From SZUA-442 sp963792405 (lineage in GTDB: Bacteria > Actinomycetota > Acidimicrobiia > Spongiisociales > UBA5794): DNA of 64,000 nt. Position numbers and translations under genes: made by a program. The notes below the pieces were generated by a model. It searched no databases. It saw only the letters and a program-made list of their open reading frames with translations, and had not been told where the DNA came from. Shown here in pieces: positions 8,672 to 15,771 of this stretch; position 1 is the first letter of the stretch, and every line of letters starts with the position of its first letter. The DNA lies in NCBI GenBank assembly GCA_963792405.1, contig CAWBVU010000006.1:1178001-1242000 (forward strand), written 5' to 3'.

Positions 8672-8799
8672 GAGATGCGGTCAGGGTCGGGTCGTGCCAC
8701 GCACGTCGTTCGATCGGGAGCGCACGCCCCGACGCCTGACAGTCCGGGCGCGTCGTCGACTCGGTTAGCGTGGCCGACGTCTCACGGGAGCGCTCTGCC

Positions 8800-9690
8800 A
8801 TGTACGACGTCTATGCCTACGGGGTGATCTCCGCGAGCACGCTCGTGGAACTCGAAGGTGCCTTCCCCGAGGAGGCCGGGTACGCGGAGATCGTCCGTCT
8901 GGAACGGTCGCTCGGCGGTGAAGCCGCGGGGAGCGCCTTCGTCCTCGGAAGACTGGGCATGACGGCCAAGCTGGCAGGGAGCGAACTCGGTACCGACGAT
9001 GCCTCCGGATGGGTGGTCGAGCGGCTGTCCGACGCAGGGGTCGACTGCAGCCGAGTCGCCATGATCCCCGGGGGCGGTGTCACCGAGATCGTGGTCACCT
9101 CGGGGCGCGATCGGACCATCCTGGCGACGTACGGCCGCATGCTTCGGGAACGTGCGTGGAGCGCACCACGACGAGAGGACGTGCGCTCGAGCCGAGTGGT
9201 GTGCCTCGACCCGTTCTTCGACGACGAGTCCGAGCTGGTGGCCGAATGGTGCTCGGAGGACGACATCCCGTATGTGACCATCGACGTGCACCCCGAGTCA
9301 CCCATTGCGGCAGCCGCCGCGATCCTGATCGTCTCAGCGGAGTACTCACGCCGAACGTTCGGTGACGTCGAACCGGAATCCCTCCTCGGTGCGTATGCGG
9401 AGGCGTGCTCCGGACTGGTCGTCCACACGACCGGGGATGGCCCCGTGTGGTATCGACGAAGCGACACCGAGCTGCGAGCTCTCCCCGCGTTCGACGTCGA
9501 CGCACGCGACACGGCAGGTGCTGGCGACGCCTTCCGGGCGGGCGCCACCCTCGCACTGCTCCAGGGCGGGGACGACGCCCAGATCGTCAGAACGGCGAGC
9601 GCCGTGGCGGCAATGGTGTGCCAGACCTCTCCCGGCGTCCTCCACAGCCCCACCGCAGCCGAACTGGAGGCATTCTTCGCGGCTCACTGA
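8800..9690 (+). CDS. PfkB-family carbohydrate/nucleoside kinase
   Basis: 296-residue ribokinase-like kinase. The C-terminal PfkB signature DTAGAGDAFRAG (about 243-254) supplies the catalytic Asp and anion hole; the N-terminal GGEAAGSAFVLGRLG stretch matches substrate-binding signature 1. The ATG at 8800 is chosen because CGGGAG lies upstream and a TAGCGT hexamer at 8766-8771 would give a short leader; an upstream GTG at 8770 overlaps that hexamer. The substrate cannot be assigned: ribokinase, adenosine kinase and sugar kinases share these motifs. No transporter or isomerase gene is adjacent. Confidence 0.85.
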   Translation: MYDVYAYGVISASTLVELEGAFPEEAGYAEIVRLERSLGGEAAGSAFVLGRLGMTAKLAGSELGTDDASGWVVERLSDAGVDCSRVAMIPGGGVTEIVVTSGRDRTILATYGRMLRERAWSAPRREDVRSSRVVCLDPFFDDESELVAEWCSEDDIPYVTIDVHPESPIAAAAAILIVSAEYSRRTFGDVEPESLLGAYAEACSGLVVHTTGDGPVWYRRSDTELRALPAFDVDARDTAGAGDAFRAGATLALLQGGDDAQIVRTASAVAAMVCQTSPGVLHSPTAAELEAFFAAH

Positions 9691-9965
9691 TGCAGCCCCT
9701 CATCCGCGAGGGTGGACACGACCGTCGGGGTCATGTCGACCGGGGAACGGTGTGCGCGACGGTTCGTGAAGGGGCGCAGCAGCCAGTCGCCCACACACAT
9801 CGTTGCGACTTGGGCAGATCGTTGGGTGGAGACCCGGGTGTCACCCGGGCACCGCGACCTCCCCACCCGGAGCCCTGCACGGATACCACCCCCGCCACAC
9901 GACGACGAGGTGGTGTGAGACACTGGCGGGAGGCAGCCACTTCGGTTGCCGGCAAGGAGTTTCAG

Positions 9966-10100
9966 ATGGCGAACAAGGACAAGGGCGGCAAGCAGTCGAA
10001 GAAGGTGGCCGAGAAATCCCTGAAGGAGAAACGCGCGGCCAAGCGAGCCGACAAGACGCGGAACTCCCACCAGTCCCTCGACAAGACCTTCGGCCACTGA
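9966..10100 (+). CDS. small Lys-rich basic protein (44 aa)
   Basis: Very short, highly charged protein (MANKDKGGKQSKK..., ending KTFGH) with a strong AAGGAG box seven bases before the ATG. There are no Cys, aromatic clusters or membrane segment, so it is probably largely disordered. Small Lys-rich proteins of this kind occur in other actinobacteria, but no function is known to me. It lies alone in a 0.8-kb stretch between the PfkB gene and the structured leader. The good ribosome binding site and Lys codons in an otherwise GC-rich region argue that it is translated. Confidence 0.65.
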   Translation: MANKDKGGKQSKKVAEKSLKEKRAAKRADKTRNSHQSLDKTFGH

Positions 10101-10205
10101 CGGGTCGTGGTGCTGGCGTGCGGGCGGGCATCGCGATTCGCCCATCAGCGGAGGGGCCACCCGGCTTCTCGGACAGCTTCTCGGACTGACGATGCCGTCG
10201 AGGTG

Positions 10206-10499
10206 TAGGGTCGGTGGTAGCGGTTACCGCCGGTAAGGGAAGCGAGCCGCGAGTGAGTCCCGAAAGGCGGACAGGAATACTCCTTCCGTCGGTCGGGGCT
10301 CACGCCGTTCACCGGCTCGGTCAGGGCAAACCCGGTGGCGAGCGGGAGAACCGCGTCGCTGGGGAATCATTGCCGACCCTCCCGCAAGCTCGTCGTCTTC
10401 CTTCTGCAAGGGCTCTGTTCAGCGACCCTGCGCGGCGCGATGCTGCGCGTAGGGAAGGATGTGCCGGCGTTGTCGCTGAAGAGGAACGGAGGAGTCGTG
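10206..10499 (+). promoter_or_regulatory. long, highly structured 5' leader (candidate riboswitch or sRNA)
   Basis: A TAGGGT -10-like box at 10206-10211 precedes about 280 bases without a plausible gene but with many inverted repeats. Two mutually exclusive small hairpins occur at 10220-10236 (GCGG-TTA-CCGC against TTACC-GCC-GGTAA). A long imperfect hairpin spans 10253-10302 (GTGAGTCCCGA pairing TCGGGGCTCAC, inner GAC.GGAA pairing TTCC.GTC). Another is GCGAGCGG-GAGAA-CCGC.TCGC at about 10338-10360. It ends at the ribosome binding site of the membrane protein gene at 10500. No known riboswitch consensus matched by eye. Confidence 0.4.
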
Positions 10500-10865
10500 G
10501 TGACGTCAACAGGCGGGAGCGTCGCATCGCACCGCGAGCAGAGTCGATGGTCCCGGTGGGCATGGGTGGCGGTGGCGTTGACCCCCGTGGGGGTTCTTCT
10601 GGCCCTCGTGGTGTCGTTCGTGGTTGCTGGTCTCCTCGATGTGGATCTGTTCGAGAGCAGTTCCTTGACCTTCGGGGAGAACACCCTCGCGTACGGGCCC
10701 GCGAGCCTCGTCAGCCTGATCGCCCCTGTCGCGGGACTCGTGTTCGGCATTCGCGCTGCTCGGGAGGGCAGTCGCTCAGGCCTGGTCGCCGCGGTCGTCG
10801 CGGGACTGGCGCTCGTGGCGGTGATCGCCATGTCGGTGAGCAACCTCACGTGTTGCTGGTCCTGA
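10500..10865 (+). CDS. small membrane protein (DUF4190-like)
   Basis: 121-residue protein with about 20 polar N-terminal residues, three hydrophobic helices (about 21-45, 66-86 and 93-115) and a C-terminal CCW. The layout resembles DUF4190-type proteins, but the match is weak. The start is GTG 10500 (GTG 10497 is possible), five bases after GGAGGAG. Upstream in-frame codons back to 10335 belong to the structured leader. It is followed by about 220 bases without a gene and then a strong hairpin. Confidence 0.7.
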   Translation: MTSTGGSVASHREQSRWSRWAWVAVALTPVGVLLALVVSFVVAGLLDVDLFESSSLTFGENTLAYGPASLVSLIAPVAGLVFGIRAAREGSRSGLVAAVVAGLALVAVIAMSVSNLTCCWS

Positions 10866-11082
10866 GTCCTTGCACGGTTCCGACCGCGGACTGCAAGACA
10901 GCGGTGTCGGGTGATCTCATGCGCGGCAACGGGTCTCCCCCGGCCATCCGGCCATGCTCTGCATCCACCGTGCCGTGGGGGGTTGGATCCCTTCTCGAAC
11001 CGGGCTTCGTCCGGATGTCCCGCGGACTTCTCGCGGACTCTGACCGGAACGAACGGAGTCGTCGCAACACGCGGCGAACGAC

Positions 11083-11123
11083 AAAACGGCTGAAACCCTG
11101 CAACGCAAGGGTTTCAGCCGTTT
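11083..11123. terminator. bidirectional hairpin terminator beside the att site
   Basis: Perfect 16-bp inverted repeat (AAACGGCTGAAACCCT, 11084-11099, with its complement 11108-11123). It is followed by TTTCTCTCTC on the plus strand. On the minus strand it lies just beyond the displaced tRNA-Ala 3' end, so it was probably the terminator of that tRNA before the island inserted. Confidence 0.8.
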
Positions 11124-11131
11124 CTCTCTCC

Positions 11132-11177
11132 GTGGAGCTGAGGGGATTCGAACCCCTGACCCCTTGACTGCCAGTCA
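11132..11177. repeat. att duplicate: 46-bp copy of the tRNA-Ala 3' part
   Basis: Identical over 46 bases to 15678-15723. It holds the T arm, acceptor 3' strand and part of the anticodon arm of tRNA-Ala(GGC) and then diverges. It cannot fold as a tRNA, so it marks the far end of the integrated element. Confidence 0.9.
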
Positions 11178-11367
11178 TCTCGACGGTGCCCAGAGCCCGC
11201 CGACCCCAAGGGATCCAGCTGGCTGAATGTGTTACACACCAAGGGTCTTAGCGAGTTACAGCCGAAATTGCGAGAGTGCGCCTGGACTTGCGCAGACCCG
11301 GAACCGGTACCTGCGCCAAGAAACAGCCAAGAACACACAGCACTCCAGAGGGGCTCGCCACGCCGAA

Positions 11368-11390
11368 CATATTGCCGGATATGGGCGGCC
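11368..11390 (-). repeat. island palindromic repeat, copy A
   Basis: On the minus strand it reads GGCCGCCCATATCCGGCAATATG. It starts two bases beyond the lipoprotein stop codon, in that gene's orientation. Confidence 0.7.
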
Positions 11391-11392
11391 TG

Positions 11393-12334
11393 TCACGGCC
11401 TCCAGATTTGCTCAAGCTGCTGGATCTCGCTGTCCCTGAGGTAGATCACGAAGTACTCGGCACCGCGTTCGGCGTCAGGCTCAGCGAAGAAGTCTGAATC
11501 CGAGCCGTAGAAGCAACGGTCACAGTCGCCAGCGTGTGCACGTGCCACGAGGTCAGCGAACTCCTCGAACCCGAGGGTGGACGACGGAGGTTGTCCGCCG
11601 CTGTCAACATCCAACAGGATGAACGTCGCATCGTCTCGAACCGGGTACGCAACGACAGACGTGACGGGTCCGGTATCTGCCCCATCTTCTTCGGCCGATT
11701 CATACATCGAAGCAGCGAAGGTGATCGATCCTTTGTCGGGATCAAGGTCGACCATCCACCCGGTGAAACCTTCCAGAGACGGGTCGTAGTGGAAAGTGCG
11801 TGCCTCCTCAACCACAACACCGCCATCAAAGGTGGCTGTGAACACCACCGAATGGGTCCCTGGCTCAAAGCCGAACGGGTCACCTGACCCTGCTTCCGCC
11901 CGCCATTGCCACAGCTGGCCTCGTTGATACATGCAGTTGCGACACGTCTCGGAGTCGGTCGGATAGCCATTGACCGTGACATCCGCCTCCTGTCGAGTCC
12001 AGCCCGATGATCCACGCACCGGTTGAGGCGGAGGACCGGTATCGGGAGGCTCAACGGAATACACCCACGGGATCGGCAACTCATTGAACCACTGCCCATC
12101 AGCGGGAGCGGCCCACACACCAAGCTCATAGGACAACGCCGTGGTGGTCGTCTCAGGAACCAATGTCGTGGAAGAGAAGGCAACCGTCGTGGACGACGAT
12201 GCAACAGACGTTGTCGTCGAGACCACGGTGGTGGTGATGGTTGCCGTGGTAGTCGTATCGGATTGGCCACTGTCGGTTCCGCACGACACGAGCATCACCG
12301 CAACACCAACCCCGACCACAAGGTTGCGGACCAC
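11393..12334 (-). CDS. secreted lipoprotein with Thr-rich linker, unknown function
   Basis: 313 residues. A short lipoprotein signal with lipobox LVSC (cysteine near 18) is followed by a Thr/Ser-rich linker of about 50 residues (TTTT repeats), as in many actinobacterial surface lipoproteins. The globular part has no recognised domain; it carries two CxxC pairs (CRNC and CDRC) that could form disulfides or bind metal. The GTG start has a good GGAGGT box. Its G+C is lower than that of the chromosomal genes, consistent with island cargo. A palindromic repeat lies directly after its stop codon. Confidence 0.8.
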   Translation of the reverse strand: MVRNLVVGVGVAVMLVSCGTDSGQSDTTTTATITTTVVSTTTSVASSSTTVAFSSTTLVPETTTTALSYELGVWAAPADGQWFNELPIPWVYSVEPPDTGPPPQPVRGSSGWTRQEADVTVNGYPTDSETCRNCMYQRGQLWQWRAEAGSGDPFGFEPGTHSVVFTATFDGGVVVEEARTFHYDPSLEGFTGWMVDLDPDKGSITFAASMYESAEEDGADTGPVTSVVAYPVRDDATFILLDVDSGGQPPSSTLGFEEFADLVARAHAGDCDRCFYGSDSDFFAEPDAERGAEYFVIYLRDSEIQQLEQIWRP

Positions 12335-12383
12335 AGATCAACCTCCACCCACCATCCTCTCACCCACACCAACACAAGTACAC

Positions 12384-12439
12384 CCGCCCATATCGGCACA
12401 TATGCGCTCCCTGAAGATCCGCGCATATTGCCGGATGCG
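12384..12439 (+). repeat. island palindromic repeat, copy B (inverted pair)
   Basis: 12384-12406 is identical over 23 bases to copy C. A second half at 12421-12439 (GCGCATATTGCCGGATGCG) lies in inverted orientation, so the pair could form a hairpin of about 18 bp with imperfections. It sits between the divergent lipoprotein and GYD genes. Confidence 0.75.
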
Positions 12440-12506
12440 ATTGGCCGGTGCAGGCGAGCCCTCCAGCATGTAGTGTGACGGCATCGGTAGCCGAATTGGA
12501 GGAAGC

Positions 12507-12827
12507 GTGCCGAAGTATCTGTTCAAATCGCATCTCAACGTCGAGGGTGTCAAGGGCACAATGAAAGACGGCGGTACGGGCCGCAGGGCAGCGGTAGAAG
12601 CGGCCCTTGCCTCGGTTGGAGGCAGCCTTGAGACGATGTATTACGCGTTTGGTGGCACCGACGTCTACGCCATTGTCGATCTGCCATCTGATGCCCACGC
12701 CGTGAGTGCTGCTGCCATGGTCGCGGCTTCAGGAACCGGCAGCGTCGAGACTGTGGTGCTCATTGATCCCGAGACTGTTGATGAAGCGGCAGCGATCCAG
12801 GCCGACTATCGGCCACCAGGTGGTTGA
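12507..12827 (+). CDS. GYD-domain protein
   Basis: 106-residue protein matching the GYD family of small ferredoxin-fold proteins: MPKYLFKSHLN at the start, GG.LE.MYYAFGGTDVYAIVDLPSD in the middle and a C-terminal extension. The family has no established function and is often found near metabolic genes. A GGAGGA box precedes the GTG start by six bases. It lies between copies B and C of the island repeat, the pattern that makes the island look cassette-like. Confidence 0.85.
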   Translation: MPKYLFKSHLNVEGVKGTMKDGGTGRRAAVEAALASVGGSLETMYYAFGGTDVYAIVDLPSDAHAVSAAAMVAASGTGSVETVVLIDPETVDEAAAIQADYRPPGG

Positions 12828-12960
12828 GCGGCGCGCACTTACGGTGCGGGCGCTGGCAGCAGGCAACGCGTTGCCCTTCCAGTATGTGGTTGGGCAACAC
12901 GCTTGTCTGTGGAGGCTTCGGAGCCCATGCGGCAACGAAGGCGTCTCCGGCTTCTGAAGG

Positions 12961-12983
12961 CCGCCCATATCGGCACATATGCG
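12961..12983 (+). repeat. island palindromic repeat, copy C
   Basis: 23 bases identical to 12384-12406 (core CATATCGGCACATATG), in the gap between the GYD gene and the next membrane protein gene. Confidence 0.75.
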
Positions 12984-13007
12984 AGCATCGCCCGGTTGGG
13001 GTTTCCT

Positions 13008-13013
13008 AGTGTG
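13008..13013 (+). promoter_or_regulatory. -10 box TAGTGT, leaderless type
   Basis: It ends five bases before the ATG at 13019, with no ribosome binding site between. Confidence 0.45.
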
Positions 13014-13018
13014 GGCGG

Positions 13019-13579
13019 ATGCAGCCACTGCGCACGGATACCTCAAGGCAAGCTCTGCGATCTACAGGTATGTGGTTCGTGGGGGGAGGGATTCTCGTCG
13101 TCGCCCGCGCCATCATGGAGATGGCAGATCCGGTCTATTGGAACCCATCGTCCCTGCTCGACTACTCAGCAGCGGTGTTGACCACAGTCGGCTGGGTTGT
13201 GACCGGTGTGGCCCTCGTTCTGTGGTGGCGGACGACACCGATTCGGCGTGGTTCATTGTTCCTTCTGGTCGCTGGGGTCGCGACGGCAGTGTCGGGGATT
13301 GGGAACCTTCTTGAGGACGTTCTCGACATTGAGTTCGGAGAAGTGTTGTTCACGTACGGCGGCATGATCGGGGCCGTCGCCATTCTCCTCGCAGCAGTGT
13401 CGATGCTGACGGTTCGACACCGGTTGCGCTGGACGGCTCTGTTCTTGGTGACCTTTGTCGGCGGTGGCATCTTTCCCGACAGCGGCGGCCAATTCGTTTC
13501 CGGAGCCAGCCTCATAGCCTTGGGTGTTTGGCTTGTGCGATATCGACCAACGAACCCCGAATCGCCGCAGCACGCATAA
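13019..13579 (+). CDS. multi-pass membrane protein, unknown function
   Basis: 186 residues with about six hydrophobic segments and small polar loops. The overall pattern (FVGGGILVVARAIMEMADP, then paired helices) resembles small integral membrane proteins without assigned function. The start at 13019 is supported by a TAGTGT -10 box five bases upstream. The stop codon overlaps the first bases of repeat copy D. Island cargo. Confidence 0.7.
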   Translation: MQPLRTDTSRQALRSTGMWFVGGGILVVARAIMEMADPVYWNPSSLLDYSAAVLTTVGWVVTGVALVLWWRTTPIRRGSLFLLVAGVATAVSGIGNLLEDVLDIEFGEVLFTYGGMIGAVAILLAAVSMLTVRHRLRWTALFLVTFVGGGIFPDSGGQFVSGASLIALGVWLVRYRPTNPESPQHA

Positions 13580-13592
13580 CGGCACATATGAG
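13573..13592 (+). repeat. island palindromic repeat, copy D (diverged)
   Basis: CATAACGGCACATATG matches the copy B/C core at 15 of 16 positions and overlaps the stop codon of the membrane protein gene. A weak inverted half (GCCAGACATGAGCGTATG) follows at 13605-13622. Confidence 0.6.
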
Positions 13593-13736
13593 TGCACGCG
13601 TTTTGCCAGACATGAGCGTATGACGCCAGGCTGGTGCGCCGAGTGAAGGTCCTCCTGGTCATGGCGCCAAGACGCTGAGGCGATGGCCCGCATCCGTCGG
13701 CTGGCTAGGGTGCCGGTCGACTGAAGAAGGAGATCC

Positions 13737-14165
13737 ATGCCCGAGATTCCCGAGACCCACCACGACCTCTTGGATGCTCCGTACGCCACATTGGCCACGG
13801 TCGGCGCCAGCGGTCGACCGCAGTTGTCGACGGTGTGGTTCCTCGCGTCTGCCGACGGCACTGTGCAGTTGTCGGTCAACGCCACACGGCAGAAGGCGAA
13901 GAACATGGTCGCCAACCCGAAGGTCGCGATGCAGATTCAGGATCCATTGGATTGGGCGCGCTATCTCGAGTTGCGTGGTGATGCCACGGTGGAACCAGAC
14001 GACGACTACGTCTTTGCAGATCAACTTGGTGCCAAGTACGGCAACGACTTGCGCGACAGGGACCGTCCGGGTGAACGCCGCACCGTCGTGACGGTCAACC
14101 TGACCCGAGTGCGGGCGGTCAACATGCGCCAGTCCGGTGCAGTGGGGTCAAGGGTGAAGCACTAG
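13737..14165 (+). CDS. PPOX-class F420-dependent oxidoreductase
   Basis: 142-residue split-barrel protein of the pyridoxamine-phosphate-oxidase-like family (Rv1155-like, F420-binding branch). Motifs are YATLATVGASGRPQLSTVWF near the N-terminus, KAKNMVANPKVAMQI in the middle and YLELRGDATVEPDD. Relatives reduce or oxidise small molecules with the deazaflavin F420, which fits an actinobacterial host; the substrate is unknown. A GGAGAT box lies just before the ATG. It lies in the island, so it may be horizontally acquired. Confidence 0.88.
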   Translation: MPEIPETHHDLLDAPYATLATVGASGRPQLSTVWFLASADGTVQLSVNATRQKAKNMVANPKVAMQIQDPLDWARYLELRGDATVEPDDDYVFADQLGAKYGNDLRDRDRPGERRTVVTVNLTRVRAVNMRQSGAVGSRVKH

Positions 14166-14209
14166 TAGGAGCTCCCAACCCGCCGACCCCGCTTAGAAAT
14201 TGGCAAGAT

Positions 14210-14530
14210 CTACGGAGTGGTTGTTCTGCGTTCGTCAGCCGCTGCCATGACTCTGACCAGCTTCTGGTAGGCGTCCTCCGAGAGGTGCGCCTCCTTCACC
14301 GTCCACACGATGTTGGCGAACGCAAGGGCGTCCTTCTCTTCCCACTCGGCGGGCAGCACACAGATGACGCCGGGGTACTCGTGGAACAGAGCGGTCGCCC
14401 CCTCAGGGCCGGACCCTTGCCTCGACCACCAATGGTCCATGAGCAACACGATCTCCATGAGGTCGTCCTGTGTCGGGTTCTCTGGGAACATCTGGAGGAC
14501 ATCGTTGTAGGCGATCCAGAACCGCATCAT
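14210..14530 (-). CDS. uncharacterised small acidic protein
   Basis: 106 residues, soluble, with many Trp and acidic residues (MDHWWSRQGSGPEG, CVLPAEWEEKDALAF). No family is recognised. A GGAGG box lies seven bases before the first of two consecutive ATG codons. The composition looks like a folded protein. It faces the F420 oxidoreductase tail to tail, within the island. Confidence 0.65.
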   Translation of the reverse strand: MMRFWIAYNDVLQMFPENPTQDDLMEIVLLMDHWWSRQGSGPEGATALFHEYPGVICVLPAEWEEKDALAFANIVWTVKEAHLSEDAYQKLVRVMAAADERRTTTP

Positions 14531-14718
14531 GCTGGACCTCCCACCTGCACGAAGGCCTCAGAAGCAGAGAGCAGACACCTTAAGGGCGCGAGACTGTAGG
14601 TCGGGTGGTCCACATAGACACCCGGCGGGGTGGACGCAGGAGGTCGTTCGGAGTGAGGCAGCAGCGCTAAGAGCTGCATGGGCATCGCATCCAAGCCGTG
14701 CTCAAGGACCCGGTGGGC

Positions 14719-14934
14719 TCAGCGGCTCTCACCGTGACCAAAGAGCGCCTCTTTCATCTTCTGCTTCGTGGTCGGGTCCATCGGGTCACCGATTGCTCCG
14801 ACACCGGGGTTGCGCCGAGCCACAGCGGACGTGGGCTTTGGGCGCGGGTCGATGTTGTCCCAGCTCTCAGGGTCGATGTCCGTCGACTCGTCACCTCTGG
14901 GATCCCAAGGGTCAAGCGTCTTGTCTTCGGTCAT
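14719..14934 (-). CDS. small acidic protein, unknown
   Basis: 71-residue, Asp/Pro-rich protein (DPWDPRGDEST, DPESWDNIDPRP, MDPTTKQKMKEALFG) with no membrane segment. GGGAG lies five bases before the ATG at 14934; the longer upstream frame looks like shadow coding. The C-terminal KQKMKEALFG segment may be a short helix. It is probably a disordered adaptor-like or regulatory peptide, but nothing in the context fixes a role. It is divergent from the short ORF at 14996. Confidence 0.5.
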   Translation of the reverse strand: MTEDKTLDPWDPRGDESTDIDPESWDNIDPRPKPTSAVARRNPGVGAIGDPMDPTTKQKMKEALFGHGESR

Positions 14935-14995
14935 TTCAGCTCCCGCACGGCTTCTGGCCACAATACAGACCGAGTCCCTGAGGGGTGCATCTTCC

Positions 14996-15169
14996 GTGGA
15001 TTCAGAACAGGCGCCCTTCGAGCCAGCGTCGCTTGGACTTGCGGTCGGCGTTGCGGACACATCGCCGCGGACGGCGGCCGTGTTGCGTAGCGTGGCCGCA
15101 ACCTACGAAGCCGAGGCTCGCTATCACGACGAGCAAGTCGAACGAATCAACGAAGGCCTGCGGCCCTAG
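14996..15169 (+). CDS. possible small helical protein
   Basis: 57 residues from a GTG, with a GAGGGG box upstream and a charged C-terminal helix (RSVAATYEAEARYHDEQ). No family is recognised. It is listed because the helix is coherent and it is followed immediately by non-coding sequence before the integrase relic. It could be a shadow frame. Confidence 0.35.
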   Translation: MDSEQAPFEPASLGLAVGVADTSPRTAAVLRSVAATYEAEARYHDEQVERINEGLRP

Positions 15170-15242
15170 CCAGTGATGCTCTCACCGACCCGAATGCACC
15201 GTCGGCTAGCCCGTCGCATTGCTGACACCGAAAGCTCCGCTC

Positions 15243-15590
15243 CTAGGTCGCTAGTGCCGAGTCGATGGTGCGCGCTGCAGACCGGTCGCTGTCACAAGAT
15301 CCGTGAAGGTAGATCCGGGTGGTGATCCCAACATCGGCATGCCCGAGTCGCTGAGACACAGTTGCGACATCGACACCGCTCTGCAGAGCAAGCGATGCCA
15401 TCGTATGCCGGAGTCCGTGGAGTCGAATCCACGGGAGACCTTCTCGTTCGACAATGCGCTTGAAGGCGCGGAACGCAGAACCGGCCGAATCGGTCGCCCC
15501 TGGTCATCGGTGAAGGCGTTGTGAGGTCGTCGAACACGTCGGCGTGTTCCACGCCCGCCGGTTGGACCAAGAAATCAACCAAGAAAGCCC
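15243..15590 (-). pseudogene. tyrosine recombinase/integrase remnant
   Basis: The C-terminal catalytic half of a phage-type integrase is readable on the minus strand. FKRIVEREGLPWIRLHGLRHT holds the HxxR box; SQRLGHADVGITTRIYLHG holds the LGH and the catalytic Tyr; the stop is at 15243-15245. Upstream the frame is broken near 15490, where FTDDQGRPIRP lies in a neighbouring frame, and the N-terminal and core-binding domains are gone. It sits about 90 bases from the intact tRNA-Ala, as expected for the integrase that made this island. It is inactive as it stands. Confidence 0.85.
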
Positions 15591-15677
15591 ACACCTGCCG
15601 GTGCTCGCTCAGCCCCACATCGACGCCACAACGACAGAATCCCCAGCAATAGCTGAGGACTCGTGTCGTCGCGCTCT

Positions 15678-15723
15678 GTGGAGCTGAGGGGATTCGAACC
15701 CCTGACCCCTTGACTGCCAGTCA
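15678..15723. repeat. att site within the intact tRNA-Ala gene
   Basis: 46 bases identical to 11132-11177; here it forms the 3' part of the functional tRNA gene. Confidence 0.9.
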
Positions 15724-15752
15724 AGTGCTCTGCCAGGCTGAGCTACAGCCCC
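15679..15752 (-). tRNA. tRNA-Ala(GGC)
   Basis: Full cloverleaf on the minus strand. Acceptor GGGGCTG pairs CAGCTCC with the G3:U70 identity pair of tRNA-Ala. The anticodon loop CTGGCAG gives GGC; the T loop is TTCGAAT; the discriminator is A and CCA is not encoded. Its 3' end is the integration site of the island. Confidence 0.95.
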
Positions 15753-15771
15753 TGGAAGAACGGGAAGTGTA

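Larger units (their letters stand above)
11132..15723. mobile_element. tRNA-Ala integrated genomic island (about 4.6 kb, decayed)
   Basis: The segment is bounded by a 46-bp direct repeat, one copy being the 3' part of an intact tRNA-Ala gene. A tyrosine-recombinase remnant lies next to the intact tRNA, the normal integrase position. The inside is visibly richer in A+T than the flanks, with short genes in both orientations and a dispersed palindromic repeat absent elsewhere in the window. The cargo is a lipoprotein, a GYD protein, a membrane protein, an F420-type oxidoreductase and small unknowns. No replication or transfer genes are present. The broken integrase suggests that it can no longer move by itself. 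Confidence 0.85.

Noticed and set aside
8770..8799. Upstream GTG start for the PfkB gene
   Set aside because: It overlaps the probable -10 hexamer; the ATG at 8800 has a ribosome binding site and gives the usual N-terminus.
10321..10340. c-di-GMP-I (GEMM) riboswitch: CAGGGCAAACC and GGTAGCGGTTACC are present
   Set aside because: The two motifs occur in the wrong order and spacing and other conserved bases are missing.
11132..11177. Second tRNA-Ala gene
   Set aside because: Only the 3' 46 bases are present; there is no D arm or acceptor 5' strand, so it is an att duplicate, not a tRNA.
11114..11338. Reverse frame with a GQGFESP-like peptide
   Set aside because: The peptide is a translation of the tRNA fragment, a well-known annotation artefact.
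12360..13046. Short frames containing MCRYG or ADMGG
   Set aside because: They are translations of the island repeat in several frames, not genes.
11368..13592. Integron attC sites
   Set aside because: The repeats lack the GTTRRRY/RYYYAAC core, and no integron integrase is present; the cassette-like layout is noted only as an analogy.
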